Positions 51,496-61,917 are shown, counted from the stretch's first letter. The stretch: 64,000 nucleotides of DNA from Saprospiraceae bacterium (GCA_022448945.1 JAKVCV010000002.1:124001-188000); one strand, 5' to 3'. Translations and numbers: made by a program. The notes: generated by a model from the letters alone, not told the origin.

Positions 51496-53529
51496 ATGAT
51501 ATCCCAAAAAACAATCCAAACAATATTCGAAACGGTCAAAGTGGAGGATATAATTGAGGATTTTATTAAATTAACACGTAGAGGGGTCAATTATATTGGT
51601 CTATGTCCTTTTCATAACGAGAAGACACCTTCTTTTACTGTTTCTCCTGCAAAGAACATATATAAATGTTTTGGATGCGGAGAGGGTGGGAATGCAGTGA
51701 ATTTTATTATGAATCTGGAGCAAATGACTTATCCTGAAGCATTGCGATATCTTGCAAATAAGTACAATATTGAAGTAGAAGAGGATCAGATGACGGATGA
51801 ACAAATGGCTCAAATAAAACTTTCAGATAGTTTATATGTAGTCAATCAATTTGCACAGGAACATTTCGTGAAACAGTTATTTGAAACTGATTATGGCAAG
51901 GGTGTAGGATTAAGTTATTTTAAACAACGTGGTTTTCGTGAGGAAACCATCAGAAAATTTGGATTGGGTTTCGCCAATGGTGGAGCCAATGATATGATGC
52001 AAGAGGCCCTGCAAAAAGGTTACGAAGAAGAGGTATTGGAAAAAGCAGGATTAATCAAAAATAAGAGAGACTTCTTCAGAAACAGGGTTCAATTCCCAAT
52101 CCATAATGTATCAGGTAAGGTTATAGGCTTTGGTGGCCGTATTCTTACTACTAACAAAAAAGCCCCCAAGTATTTAAACACCCCTGAGTCTGATATTTAT
52201 AATAAGAGAAAATCTCTGTATGGCGTATATTTTGCCCGTAAAGAAATTGTCAAACAGGATGAGTGTTATATGGTAGAAGGATATACCGATGTTATATCTT
52301 TACATCAGGCTGGAATTCAAAATGTAGTTTCTTCTTCAGGTACCTCTCTAACTGCAGAGCAAGTGCAATTGGTTAAACGCTATGCTCCTAATATCACTAT
52401 TTTGTATGATGGTGACAAAGCTGGTGTCAAAGCTGCATTACGTGGTTTGGATATTGTTATCGAACAGGATGTAAATGTCAAAGTTGTTTTGTTGCCAGAA
52501 GGTGAAGACCCTGATTCCTACCTTAAAAAAGTTGGAACAAAAGCATTCAGGGATTATATACAAAATGAAGCTAATGATTTTATATTGTTCAAGATCAATT
52601 TACTTCTAAAGGATTCGGAGGGTGACCCAATTAAAAAGTCAGAAGTACTTAAAGATATTGTTGGTTCTATTTCTAAGATCCCCGATCCTTTAAAACGCTC
52701 AATTTATGTCAAAGAATGTGCTCAGCGTATGGACATGAATGAACAGTTATTGCACAATGAAATTAACAAGAGACTACAAATTAATTTACAAAAAAAGCAG
52801 AAAGAACAAAAAAGAATTAGAAGCAAACACAATGCTTCAGATTATGTAGATCCTTATGCACATATTTCTCATGAAGATCAAAATATGTCTGATTCCGCAA
52901 TTGATTATGAAACAGGTAAAGATTCAACTGGTGAAATCGCTGAGAAAGATGATAATATTATTCAAAAGAGCTCCGATTCATATCAGGAAATTGATATCGT
53001 TCGTATTTTGATCAATTTTGGAGATAAAATAATAGAAGAAAAAACAACTGTTGCAGAATTTATTTTACTTGATCTAATAGATTTGTTTGATTTAGATTTA
53101 TTGAGTGAGTTTGATCATACAATTTGTTCTAAAATTTTTAGCGAATATCTCGAACAATTGAAAGCAAACAAACAAATTGGAAATAATTATTTTGTTAACC
53201 ATAGTGACCCTCAGATTGCAAAATTAGCTGTTGATTTAGTTGCATCTATGGAAGAATATGAGTTTTCTTCTGGGTGGGAAAAATTAAATGTTTTCCTCAA
53301 TACCCAGGTTTTACCCGGAGTTAACCATGTAGCAGATGCTAAAAGTGGTATTTTGAGATTTAAACTTAAAAAGATCGAACGTATGATCTCAAAAAACCAT
53401 AAAGAACTTAAATTGTTGCAATCCAATAATGAAGATACAGATATGTTGATTCTAATGACTGTGCATCAACGATTGATGGACAAAAGAACTGAATTGGCGA
53501 AACAATTAAATACAGTAGTTTTACGGTAG
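51496..53529 (+). CDS. dnaG: DNA primase DnaG
   Basis: Synthesises RNA primers at the replication fork. The 677-residue protein begins with the zinc-binding domain: Cys37 and His40 in CPFHNEKTPSF, Cys58 and Cys61 in YKCFGCGEGG. The primase core follows with FGGRIL and a Toprim domain from about 255 (MVEGYTDVISLHQAG, VSSSGTSLT, LYDGDKAGVKAALRG with the metal-binding DGD, LPEGEDPDSYL). The C-terminal helicase-binding region (about 450-677) is divergent and includes a Ser/Asp-rich linker. The gene is monocistronic here, without rpoD or rpsU. Confidence 0.97.
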   Translation: MISQKTIQTIFETVKVEDIIEDFIKLTRRGVNYIGLCPFHNEKTPSFTVSPAKNIYKCFGCGEGGNAVNFIMNLEQMTYPEALRYLANKYNIEVEEDQMTDEQMAQIKLSDSLYVVNQFAQEHFVKQLFETDYGKGVGLSYFKQRGFREETIRKFGLGFANGGANDMMQEALQKGYEEEVLEKAGLIKNKRDFFRNRVQFPIHNVSGKVIGFGGRILTTNKKAPKYLNTPESDIYNKRKSLYGVYFARKEIVKQDECYMVEGYTDVISLHQAGIQNVVSSSGTSLTAEQVQLVKRYAPNITILYDGDKAGVKAALRGLDIVIEQDVNVKVVLLPEGEDPDSYLKKVGTKAFRDYIQNEANDFILFKINLLLKDSEGDPIKKSEVLKDIVGSISKIPDPLKRSIYVKECAQRMDMNEQLLHNEINKRLQINLQKKQKEQKRIRSKHNASDYVDPYAHISHEDQNMSDSAIDYETGKDSTGEIAEKDDNIIQKSSDSYQEIDIVRILINFGDKIIEEKTTVAEFILLDLIDLFDLDLLSEFDHTICSKIFSEYLEQLKANKQIGNNYFVNHSDPQIAKLAVDLVASMEEYEFSSGWEKLNVFLNTQVLPGVNHVADAKSGILRFKLKKIERMISKNHKELKLLQSNNEDTDMLILMTVHQRLMDKRTELAKQLNTVVLR

Positions 53530-53592
53530 TTTATCTTTTATGTCATCATATAAAAGATCATTTCATTATTATAATAACCTCAAGTTTTATCA

Positions 53593-54909
53593 ATGAACGT
53601 TCCTTTCATCTGTTTAATTCTATTTTCACTCAATTTTTATGCATTTAAATCCTCTGCGCAATCAGACAACCCTTTTGTCAAATTCATGGGAGCTAATTGT
53701 TATATTGGCTTGTTAAATCAATATAATAAAGAAATATTGCCAGCATCATTTACAAATATCACTATTGCTCCAGTTGGCAATAACTGGCTCATTTCTGCTG
53801 CTGTTAAAAATCATTACAGTTATCATTTCCAGATAGAGAATGAGTTGATTAAATTACCATATAACCACGTAGAAATATTGAATGATAGGTTGTTAAAGGT
53901 TGGTTCTCCAGGAGCTTATGGTATTATAAATACTACTGGGGCAGGGGTTCTTCTCATGAACTATGAAAACATTTTACCTGCGGGCACTGAATTTGCAATT
54001 ACTTTGTATAAAAAATTGTATGGTTGTGTTGATTTGGATGGGAACTCTGTTATTCCAAATCAATATGATTTGTTATTGCATTGGCAAGCAGCTGGTTTTT
54101 GGGCATATAAATACAGTCAATTCCATTTGATAGATCATAATGGAATGAGCGTATTAGGGCTGAAGTATGATAAAGTTTTAATTCCTGATGTTGATTTACC
54201 TATATGTGGAGTTGCTAAAAATGGGCAATGGGGTGCTGTTAACCAACAGAATGAATTGGTGTTAAATATTGATTATGATGAAATCATGATTTTAGATATG
54301 GGTGTTGTTGCAGTAAAGGATAGAGAACTTAAATGGAAGTTGACAGACTTGAATGGCAAATTGAAAAACAAGGAAGAATATGATGCAATAGTAGGCCTTG
54401 GTAATAAAGGAATAGTTGTTACAAAAGATGGTAAAAAAGGACTTTTGGATTATCAAGCTAAGTCTTTAATTGATGTAAAATATGATGATTTACAATACCT
54501 TGGCAATAATTGGGTTTCAGTCAATAACAATAAAGAAGTTTTAATATATAGTATTAAAGAAAATAAATTTTTGGATTTTATTTTTGAGGATATTAAAACA
54601 ACAGATTATACACAAAGATGGGAAGGTGTATTGATTAAAAAAGACAGTAAGTGGGGATGGCTTGATTTTAATATGAATTTAAAAATCAAGCCTATTTACA
54701 CGAATGTCAGGTTAAATTATACTAATATAATTATTGTAGAAAATGAGAATAAAAAGATAGGGATTTTAGACAAAAATGGCGATGTTGTTATTCCCGATGA
54801 GTATACTGAAATTGTTCCTCAAAATGAATACTTTAAAGTAAAAAAAGAAGGAACAGACTGGTATTATGTAAATAAGAAAAATAAAAAAGTAAATTGTCAG
54901 GTTTTTTGA
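53593..54909 (+). CDS. WG-repeat secreted protein
   Basis: A 438-residue protein with an N-terminal signal peptide (about 1-22, ending KSSAQ). A body of repeated WG-type units follows, each with the pattern K.G.(W/K)G(A/L/I)(V/L/D)....(L/V)..YD.I. Clear examples are KNGQWGAVNQQNELVLNIDYDEI (about 215), DGKKGLLDYQAKSLIDVKYDDL (about 280), KDSKWGWLDFNMNLKIKPIYTNV (about 348) and KKIGILDKNGDVVIPDEYTEI (about 390). WG repeats form beta structures of unknown binding role. Likely periplasmic or surface. It follows dnaG by 63 nt but is probably separate in function. Confidence 0.8.
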   Translation: MNVPFICLILFSLNFYAFKSSAQSDNPFVKFMGANCYIGLLNQYNKEILPASFTNITIAPVGNNWLISAAVKNHYSYHFQIENELIKLPYNHVEILNDRLLKVGSPGAYGIINTTGAGVLLMNYENILPAGTEFAITLYKKLYGCVDLDGNSVIPNQYDLLLHWQAAGFWAYKYSQFHLIDHNGMSVLGLKYDKVLIPDVDLPICGVAKNGQWGAVNQQNELVLNIDYDEIMILDMGVVAVKDRELKWKLTDLNGKLKNKEEYDAIVGLGNKGIVVTKDGKKGLLDYQAKSLIDVKYDDLQYLGNNWVSVNNNKEVLIYSIKENKFLDFIFEDIKTTDYTQRWEGVLIKKDSKWGWLDFNMNLKIKPIYTNVRLNYTNIIIVENENKKIGILDKNGDVVIPDEYTEIVPQNEYFKVKKEGTDWYYVNKKNKKVNCQVF

Positions 54910-54994
54910 ATTAGGAGTAAAAGATTTAAGAAAAAACACTTGATTTAGAAATTATATTATTTCAATCTAAATTCCTTAAAGGAATCATCGCAGC

Positions 54995-57900
54995 TTAGAA
55001 ATCAGTCCCTATTGCTAAATACAAAACAGGTTTTTGTACTTGCCCTGTTTCTACACCCCAGGCATAATCTAGTCTGAAATAATGACCAAGCAATACAGTA
55101 CGAATTCCAAATCCATACCCGAAAAGGATAGGTTGCCTGTAATAATTAATGGTTACTTTTACAGGTGAAACAACATTTGGTGCATTGTTGTCTATAATAG
55201 TTGTGTTTAAAGGGTTCTCTGTAGAGAAAGGAGAAGTACCATGCCATGCTGTTCCAATGTCTAAGAAAGCTACAAGTTGCAAGGTGCGTAACATTGCATT
55301 TCTTGGTGAGTTCCTCGAAATATATTCCATGATTGGAATTCTCATTTCAATATTAGCAGCGACAAAAGAACTGCCATTTCTAGCATTCCCATTGAAGCCT
55401 CGCATATTTGCGGCTAATGTTTGTAAGCCATAATCATTGGAGTTAGGTAAGGATATTGTTGTACTTGTAACAGGTAAAATCCAGTTTTCTACACCACCAA
55501 GTGAATATAGAATTTTTTGTTCTCCAAATGAGGATGCAGCAGCTAAGCGGAACGCAAAAATAGTTTTATTGTCAAAGGATAAATATTGACGGGCATCAAA
55601 ACCTAATGCTGCAGTGATGCCACCTTCAAATCCAACCCTAAATTTATCTTGTGTTTCTACGGAGAAGGGTTTGTATAAATCTAGAAATCCTTTGAATTTT
55701 GTACCCTTTTTAGCATTTAAGTTTAAATCAAAACAATTATCAAAAACATATTCAAGACGAAAACCCAATCTGTTTTCGTAATAAACAGGAATTTGTAAAC
55801 TTATAGGTTCCTCTGCCAAGATAGCTACCTTATCCAACTGAAGACTAATTATGCTTCGAATGCTTTGAAATTTAGTTATCGAGTATTTCAGTTCATTTTG
55901 TAATAAATGTTTGATAGTTCGTCCTTTGACTTCAATGGAGAAGTTTGTACTAGTATCTTCTACTATATAATTATTAACTCTTCCTCGTCTGTAAAATGAA
56001 TATTTTTGGTCAATAGGGCCTTTTTTGTTTTCTACATTTATAAAATATTCTATGCCATTAAAATCAAAGGGTAAACGAATCCCTAAATCAAAGTAAAAGT
56101 TTTCAAATATATCCATAAAACCAGTCTTCAAAGCAAAACCCAACGGTTGGAACTGGTAATAATTCCCCAAGTACATATTCATTCCATTATATAGGGGAGT
56201 ATTATCCATTTGGAAAGTAATATGATCCAACTTGAATATACTTTTATATTTATTCGCATGCGTGTAATTCCACTGAACGACTTTAGTTTCAGGTTCTGTA
56301 TTTATAGATTGCCTTATAGGCTTTTTCTTTTTTTGTGCTTTGAGATTATCACCATCTTCTATTAATACAATAGGAGTTGTTTCATCTGTATTTTCTTCTT
56401 CATTGTCAGAACGTGGTTCTTTTAAGTCTTGATATTCGCTTTGAAATTTATAGTTATCAATGTCTATTTTACTACTGTCTTCTGGATTTAAAGAATCCTT
56501 TTTGTTTTTGGCAATATTTGAGAGTTTTAAATTGGAAGGCTCTCCTTTAGTTTTGTTTTGATTTGATAAAGGTTGTATAGCTGGCGTACTGAGTGCCAAT
56601 TTTTTCATACCATTTGCTTTCTCAATTAGTTTTCTATACGATGTTGTTTTAACATTTTTCATTACACGCTCGGGTTTTGCATCACGTACAAAAATGTGAT
56701 ATTCACCTTTGCGATAAATCAAATCAGCAATTTTGTTGATTGTAGCATCTTGCTCCAAAATATTTCGGGAATAATCTGTATTAGCATGCTCTATTCCTGT
56801 TTCAATATAAATGGGTTTGATATAAGAGCTATCAACAGGCAAATGGCTAAAGGAAGCTCCCTGCTCTATATTCATAAGTGTTCCATCTTCTAAAATAAGA
56901 ACACGTTCTTTTCGGACTAATAATGTATCAATAAAAGCCACATAGCGATTGTATAATCCATTTACATCACTTAAATAAGAAAAGAGATTTTTCTTCCCCA
57001 TTGGAATTGGACATCGTTCATTAGCAAATGGGGTACGGGTCAATTGAATCAGTTGTTTTGATTTGGTTTCTAGATTATAAAAATATAAATCAAAATTTTC
57101 TGAGGGTAATTCATTTGTGAATCGTTTAGAATTAAGGATTGGGATTGGTCTGTTAGAAGAGAATATAATTCCTTTTTGATCTTTTAAAGTAACAATTGAT
57201 AATTCTTTCTCATCCCAAAAGTCATTCGTAATTTTTCTTGCAGGCCCTCCGTTATAGGTATAGATATCAGAATGTCCATTTTTAATGCCGATAAGTATCA
57301 AAGAAGTGCCTTTGTTCACATCAAAGTCAATCACTCGCTCTATCCCTGTAATTGTTTTATCCTTTATTTTCTTTTTTTTCTTGTTAATAGAATGGTAATG
57401 GATTTTTACTTTATTATGTTTTTCATAAATAATAATCACCGTTTCACTATTATTAGTCCATCCTATCAAGGGGTAATTTTTTTCATATTTCCCTGAAATG
57501 TCACGCGCTCCTTGTCTGTATAAAACTTGTTGGGTGTTATTTTCCAAATTATATATAATTGCCTTTCTGACACCTTCATTGTGCTCTACATAAGTTAAAA
57601 ACTTGGCATTTGGGCTCAACTTAATATTTTTAATACGAGCATTTTTTGGGGTTTTTAGTTTTAATTCACCTTTATTGGGGAATCGGCGTTTTTTATTATC
57701 TGAATTATAGCGATTGCTATAAAAATTAAACCAATCAGAACCTACAACCTGATAAAATGTTTTTCCAAAAACATACAAAAATCCATTTTCAACACTCCTA
57801 TTTATACGTGTTAAATATAATAGGTTTGATACAGTGGATTTGTTGTAAGCCTTAGATACAAAGTGAAAAAGAGAATGTCCTGCGAGTAAAGGCTCTTTTT

Positions 57901-58537
57901 TAGAAAATTCAACAAAATTGTCATATTTTCCACTAAGTAGTACATCCCTTAGTCTATTATCTAGGTCCGTATTCCAGTTTTCAGTTGCATAAGCAATGGC
58001 TCCTTTAATAAACCATTGGGGTAAATTCATTAATACTGAATTTTGGACCATTTCTTGTAAATTGGTTCCTATTAATATCTTACCTAATAACACATTAGCA
58101 AGCCCTTTGCGAATCTGTTTTCTAAGATTTGAATGATCCCCATTAAAATAAACTTCTATTTTAGGTGTTATCAGCCGAGTTACACCACCCTGATTGACAT
58201 TATGTCTAGACAACCCAATATTACTCTGAAGGTAATTGCCATAATTACTATGAATAATTATTTCGATGCGTTTTTTTAATTGATGTTCAAATAATCTGCT
58301 TAGTTGGATGTAATCCAATTCCGTAACAGGCAAAACATATTGAGCTAATTGAATGTCTTTTTCAGCATAGGAGAAAGCAAAATTTATCGTTTCATATCTG
58401 TACCATTTCTTTTGTTCATATTGCATTCGATTTTGACCAAATTCTGTACTTACAACCTGACTTTGAAGCAATGGTGAAAGAAGAAGGAAGAATAAAATTG
58501 AAACAACAAAAGAAAAGTTTGATTTGAGATAAATCAT
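54995..58537 (-). CDS. TolB-type propeller fused to an outer-membrane barrel
   Basis: A 1180-residue exported protein; the ATG at 58537 precedes a good signal peptide, whereas a TTG six codons upstream does not. Residues 40-280 resemble a zinc-peptidase-like (gluzincin) domain, but the place for HExxH reads IRKGLANVL and the WFIKGAIAY helix remains, so it is probably inactive. Residues about 290-560 hold PD40/TolB-like blades (KNARIKNIKLSPNAKFLTYV, IIFSSNRP). A low-complexity linker (about 660-760) leads to an Omp85-like barrel (about 780-1180) ending in Phe. Probably an outer-membrane component; function unknown. Confidence 0.75.
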   Translation of the reverse strand: MIYLKSNFSFVVSILFFLLLSPLLQSQVVSTEFGQNRMQYEQKKWYRYETINFAFSYAEKDIQLAQYVLPVTELDYIQLSRLFEHQLKKRIEIIIHSNYGNYLQSNIGLSRHNVNQGGVTRLITPKIEVYFNGDHSNLRKQIRKGLANVLLGKILIGTNLQEMVQNSVLMNLPQWFIKGAIAYATENWNTDLDNRLRDVLLSGKYDNFVEFSKKEPLLAGHSLFHFVSKAYNKSTVSNLLYLTRINRSVENGFLYVFGKTFYQVVGSDWFNFYSNRYNSDNKKRRFPNKGELKLKTPKNARIKNIKLSPNAKFLTYVEHNEGVRKAIIYNLENNTQQVLYRQGARDISGKYEKNYPLIGWTNNSETVIIIYEKHNKVKIHYHSINKKKKKIKDKTITGIERVIDFDVNKGTSLILIGIKNGHSDIYTYNGGPARKITNDFWDEKELSIVTLKDQKGIIFSSNRPIPILNSKRFTNELPSENFDLYFYNLETKSKQLIQLTRTPFANERCPIPMGKKNLFSYLSDVNGLYNRYVAFIDTLLVRKERVLILEDGTLMNIEQGASFSHLPVDSSYIKPIYIETGIEHANTDYSRNILEQDATINKIADLIYRKGEYHIFVRDAKPERVMKNVKTTSYRKLIEKANGMKKLALSTPAIQPLSNQNKTKGEPSNLKLSNIAKNKKDSLNPEDSSKIDIDNYKFQSEYQDLKEPRSDNEEENTDETTPIVLIEDGDNLKAQKKKKPIRQSINTEPETKVVQWNYTHANKYKSIFKLDHITFQMDNTPLYNGMNMYLGNYYQFQPLGFALKTGFMDIFENFYFDLGIRLPFDFNGIEYFINVENKKGPIDQKYSFYRRGRVNNYIVEDTSTNFSIEVKGRTIKHLLQNELKYSITKFQSIRSIISLQLDKVAILAEEPISLQIPVYYENRLGFRLEYVFDNCFDLNLNAKKGTKFKGFLDLYKPFSVETQDKFRVGFEGGITAALGFDARQYLSFDNKTIFAFRLAAASSFGEQKILYSLGGVENWILPVTSTTISLPNSNDYGLQTLAANMRGFNGNARNGSSFVAANIEMRIPIMEYISRNSPRNAMLRTLQLVAFLDIGTAWHGTSPFSTENPLNTTIIDNNAPNVVSPVKVTINYYRQPILFGYGFGIRTVLLGHYFRLDYAWGVETGQVQKPVLYLAIGTDF

Positions 58538-58612
58538 AATTTTATAACAATGCAATTGGTGTTATCTAAAATAACGTATTTGAACAATAAACTCAATGAT
58601 TTTTTATACTGT

Positions 58613-58652
58613 TTTGCTAATTATATTAATAATAACGTATTTTTGCAGTTCA
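58613..58652 (+). promoter_or_regulatory. Predicted promoter of the MBL-thiL pair
   Basis: TTTG (58613-58616), 21 nt, TATTTTTG (58638-58645). Start near 58652, giving a leader of about 150 nt in which I see no known riboswitch. Confidence 0.5.
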
Positions 58653-58804
58653 AGGTTAATTTATATAAATTTTTTTGGTTCAAATTGCTTTTTTTATTTT
58701 TGAAATCAAACAGAGATTGTATAAAAAGCCAAGTCAATCACCGTAAGAATACCACTACAAACATAGCGCCACATTCTTATTTTAAAAGTTAAAACATAAA
58801 AAAA

Positions 58805-59464
58805 ATGGCACAAGTTCATTATTTCGCATTTAATCCATTTTCAGAGAACACATATATTATTTATGATGAAAGTAATGAATGTGTGATTTTAGATCCGGGC
58901 TGTTATACAGAGGCAGAAAGACAAACATTAAGCAATTATATTAATGATAATAACCTGAAGCCTGTTCGATTGATAAATACACATTGTCATATAGATCACG
59001 TTTTGGGCAATTATTATGTTGCTGAAAAATATCAATTATCCTTGGAAATACACGAAGGGGAGATTCCAGTTCTTGAATCTGTAGAGATGGTTGCTCAAAT
59101 GTATGGTATTCCTCAAGTAAAAAAATCACCAGACCCCGATCCTGAAAAATTTATAAGTGAGGGAGATCTTATTGAATTTGGGAATACCAAGTTAGAAGCT
59201 TTGTTTACTCCAGGGCATTCCCCAGCAAGTATATCTTTCTACTGTGAAGAAGATAATTTTTTGATAGGTGGAGATGTATTATTTCAGGGAAGTATTGGTC
59301 GAACCGACTTGCCTGGTGGGAATTTTGATACACTTATGAAAAGTATCACAGATAAATTTATGTCTTTACCTGACAATGTAGTTGTTTATTCAGGACATGG
59401 TAACCCTACTACAATTGGAGTTGAGAGGAAAACAAATCAATTTATATTAAATTATTGTTCTTAA
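58805..59464 (+). CDS. MBL-fold metallo-hydrolase (glyoxalase II-like)
   Basis: A 219-residue metallo-beta-lactamase-fold hydrolase. The dinuclear metal motif is THCHIDHVLG (His60, His62, Asp64, His65). The remaining ligands lie in TPGHSPASISF (about 140), GGDVLFQGSIGRTDLPGG (about 155) and VYSGHGNPTTIG near the end. The arrangement matches the short glyoxalase II-like proteins that hydrolyse thioesters such as S-lactoylglutathione or equivalents. The thiol partner in this organism is unknown. thiL starts 17 nt after its stop, so the two are co-transcribed. Confidence 0.9.
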   Translation: MAQVHYFAFNPFSENTYIIYDESNECVILDPGCYTEAERQTLSNYINDNNLKPVRLINTHCHIDHVLGNYYVAEKYQLSLEIHEGEIPVLESVEMVAQMYGIPQVKKSPDPDPEKFISEGDLIEFGNTKLEALFTPGHSPASISFYCEEDNFLIGGDVLFQGSIGRTDLPGGNFDTLMKSITDKFMSLPDNVVVYSGHGNPTTIGVERKTNQFILNYCS

Positions 59465-59481
59465 TTTATAACATTCAAAAT

Positions 59482-60504
59482 ATGGTTCGTACAGAATTAA
59501 GTGATTTAGGAGAGTTTGGACTTATAGAACACCTTACAAAAGATGTTAAACTTATTAATACCTCTTCTTTAAAGGGAATTGGAGATGATGCAGCAGTTAT
59601 TGACCATGGGAGTCTTAAAACAGTTGTATCTACTGACTTAATGGTCGAAGGGATTCATTTTGATTTGGTTTATACACCATTAAAACACCTTGGATATAAA
59701 GCAGTAATTGTTAATTTGTCTGATATTTATGCTATGAATGCTAAGCCAACTCAGATAACTGTTTCAATAGCTGTTTCTAATCGATTTTCTGTTGAAGCGG
59801 TTAATGAATTGTATAGTGGAATTCATTTAGCTTGCCAAATTTATGGTGTAGATTTAATAGGAGGGGATACTACTTCCTCTATTAAGGGTTTGACAATCAG
59901 TATAACTGCAATAGGTATGGCAGCAGAAAATAAATTGGTATATAGAGATACAGCAAATATTGGCGATCTTTTGTGCGTAAGTGGGTTTCTCGGAGGTGCT
60001 TATGTTGGTTTGCAGTTGTTAGAACGAGAAAAACAAATTTACTTGGAAGATAAAAATATGCAACCAGATTTAGAAAACAAAGACTATATAGTTGGCAGGT
60101 TGTTAAAACCTGAAGCGAGAAAAGATGTATATGAGTTTTTTCAAAAATGTGACTTAAAACCTACTGCAATGATTGATGTGTCTGATGGGTTATCATCAGA
60201 TCTCCTGCATATTTGTCGCCAGTCCAAAGTAGGTGCTTTTGTCGAGGAAGGTGCACTTCCTATAGCACAAGAGACATCTCTTAAAGCAATGGATTTCAAA
60301 TTGCCTCCAAGTACTTGTGCATTGCATGGTGGAGAAGATTATGAATTACTTTTCACAGTAAAACCTAAAGATGCTGACAAACTAAAATATGCACTTGATA
60401 TTAGAATAATAGGAGAAATAACTAAGCCTGAAGATGGCATTTATTTGCATACTACAGGTGGTAAAAGGCGAGAATTGATTGCTCAGGGCTGGCAACACCA
60501 TTAA
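59482..60504 (+). CDS. thiL: Thiamine-monophosphate kinase ThiL
   Basis: Phosphorylates thiamine monophosphate to the active cofactor thiamine diphosphate. The ATG at 59482 (MVRTELSDLGEFGLIEHL) matches the family start; an in-frame TTG at 59455 inside the previous gene is rejected. Of 340 residues, the N-terminal half has GIGDDAAVI (about 40), STDLMVEGIHFD (about 58) and GGDTTSS (about 131). The C-terminal half has RLLKPEAR, MIDVSDGLSSDLLHI (about 231) and HGGEDYELLF. No other thiamine genes or TPP riboswitch are seen. Confidence 0.96.
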   Translation: MVRTELSDLGEFGLIEHLTKDVKLINTSSLKGIGDDAAVIDHGSLKTVVSTDLMVEGIHFDLVYTPLKHLGYKAVIVNLSDIYAMNAKPTQITVSIAVSNRFSVEAVNELYSGIHLACQIYGVDLIGGDTTSSIKGLTISITAIGMAAENKLVYRDTANIGDLLCVSGFLGGAYVGLQLLEREKQIYLEDKNMQPDLENKDYIVGRLLKPEARKDVYEFFQKCDLKPTAMIDVSDGLSSDLLHICRQSKVGAFVEEGALPIAQETSLKAMDFKLPPSTCALHGGEDYELLFTVKPKDADKLKYALDIRIIGEITKPEDGIYLHTTGGKRRELIAQGWQHH

Positions 60505-60578
60505 TTAATTTTATTTTCAGTTATAATTATAGTTTGTCTGCAAAGAGTAATAATTCCTAAAAAACAGAATAAGTAATT

Positions 60579-61037
60579 ATGTGTGTGTTTAGAGTGTACA
60601 GCAAGAATACTTCTTTTAAACAATTTTTAGATAACAATCCTGAATTGCCTGTATATCAATTGTATGAAAAGGGAGAACGCCCAGAAATAGGTAATGAGAA
60701 TTCTGTCTATGAAGATTATAGTTTTTCTTGTGATGTTAGTGATAGAGAATGGAATGATTTAGAAGGACAAATAATAGACATGATTAGTTTTCTGGAAGTC
60801 TATAGTCCGCTCTTGCAAAAATTAAAGAGCACACATGATATAGATGATTGGAGATTTGATTTGCCATATGAGTGTAGATTAAATCAAATAAATTTTTCGC
60901 AATTTGATTATTTACCACCCAAATTAATTCAATTGTCAGGTAAGTTGGCGATAGGAATTGAGCTTTCCTTGTATTGGCCTAGTCAAGGAGAAACACTAGA
61001 AGAAGAAATATCAGCTGATTCGGATACCGACAATTAA
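60579..61037 (+). CDS. Small uncharacterised protein (possibly DUF4279-like)
   Basis: A 152-residue acidic protein without signal or membrane segment. The layout (an N-terminal strand, a YQLYEKGERPEIG segment, a helix DLEGQIIDMISFLEVYSPLLQKL and a final LPPKLIQLSGKLAIGIELSLYW) is reminiscent of DUF4279-type proteins. I cannot confirm it. The end is an acidic tail. It lies 74 nt after thiL in the same direction and may be in the same transcript. Confidence 0.6.
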   Translation: MCVFRVYSKNTSFKQFLDNNPELPVYQLYEKGERPEIGNENSVYEDYSFSCDVSDREWNDLEGQIIDMISFLEVYSPLLQKLKSTHDIDDWRFDLPYECRLNQINFSQFDYLPPKLIQLSGKLAIGIELSLYWPSQGETLEEEISADSDTDN

Positions 61038-61108
61038 ATGTTTTTTTAAACTATCCTGTTTTATGGTGTGTTTTGTTGTATGCAAAGCATTTAGATTTGT
61101 ATTTCATT

Positions 61109-61489
61109 TCATTTTGCTTCTTTAAAATAAAACAACAATTGTAATAGCCCCAAAGATTCTGTTGCAAGAAAGAAAAACATAAAAGAGAGACCATGAAAAC
61201 AGTAATATCCCATTAAGATTAATACAAAGCATCTAGCGATACAATCATATTTAGCTTGCCATTGCTCAGTATGATTAATTCTGATAACTCCCCATAGAAT
61301 AATTGTAATTCCCAATAATGCCATAAGAAACATATGGTATTCATCTATCAAATGTTCTTGTTGAGTAAACACTGAATGCATGAATTTAACTATATTTCCT
61401 GAGAGTGGAGATATAAGAATGATGCCTAGAAAGATATCCATATAGGCAAATAGTTTTATAATATTATTAAGTGTTAGTAGGGATTTCAT
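61109..61489 (-). CDS. Small polytopic membrane protein
   Basis: Not recognised. The 126-residue protein has four predicted transmembrane helices (about 8-28, 48-68, 82-98 and 100-120), with short polar loops. There are no catalytic motifs. It is a single gene, convergent with the preceding small gene, and has a long upstream non-coding stretch. Confidence 0.6.
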   Translation of the reverse strand: MKSLLTLNNIIKLFAYMDIFLGIILISPLSGNIVKFMHSVFTQQEHLIDEYHMFLMALLGITIILWGVIRINHTEQWQAKYDCIARCFVLILMGYYCFHGLSFMFFFLATESLGLLQLLFYFKEAK

Positions 61490-61917
61490 CAGTCTATTAT
61501 TTTAAATACAAAAATGACAAACAGGACAATATAACTGCCTAATTTATTTTAATTTTTACTGTTTTATATATATATTATATTAATACAAAAAAATTACAAT
61601 TACAAGATTAAGATAATAATATTTGTCAGAGCCTTTCTGATTTATACGGGTTAAACAAATAAAATACCTTTGATTTTATTTTAAGTATATTGCTACGATA
61701 AAAATTATCTTTAAAATATAAATTACTAGTATGGGGGCCGTTTTTTATGTTATACTATTTTTTTTCTTTTATAGCAATTTAATATGCTTATGCTCGCCGA
61801 AAAAATATATACGAAACACAATAACACATGTAAGCATAGGATGTTCTTTTTAATTTAGGTGTTGCTTCTTTTGTTTTTTTAATCAAACATGGCGAAGGAT
61901 ATAATCCAGTGCTATAT
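61490..61917. other. Intergenic region with possible RNA structure
   Basis: About 430 nt with no ORF I trust. On the + strand a promoter-like pair, TTTA (61641) and TACCTTTG (61665-61672), is followed by two stems: 61689-61703 with 61767-61778 (12 bp with a 3-nt bulge) and 61783-61790 with 61831-61838 (8 bp). It ends at the strong hairpin at 61918. No gene on the + strand would use this promoter. Confidence 0.35.

Noticed and set aside
58550-58792. 80-residue + strand ORF before the MBL gene
   Set aside because: Composition is that of translated AT-rich spacer (Asn, Phe, Leu); it contains the predicted MBL promoter and overlaps the start of the propeller-barrel gene.
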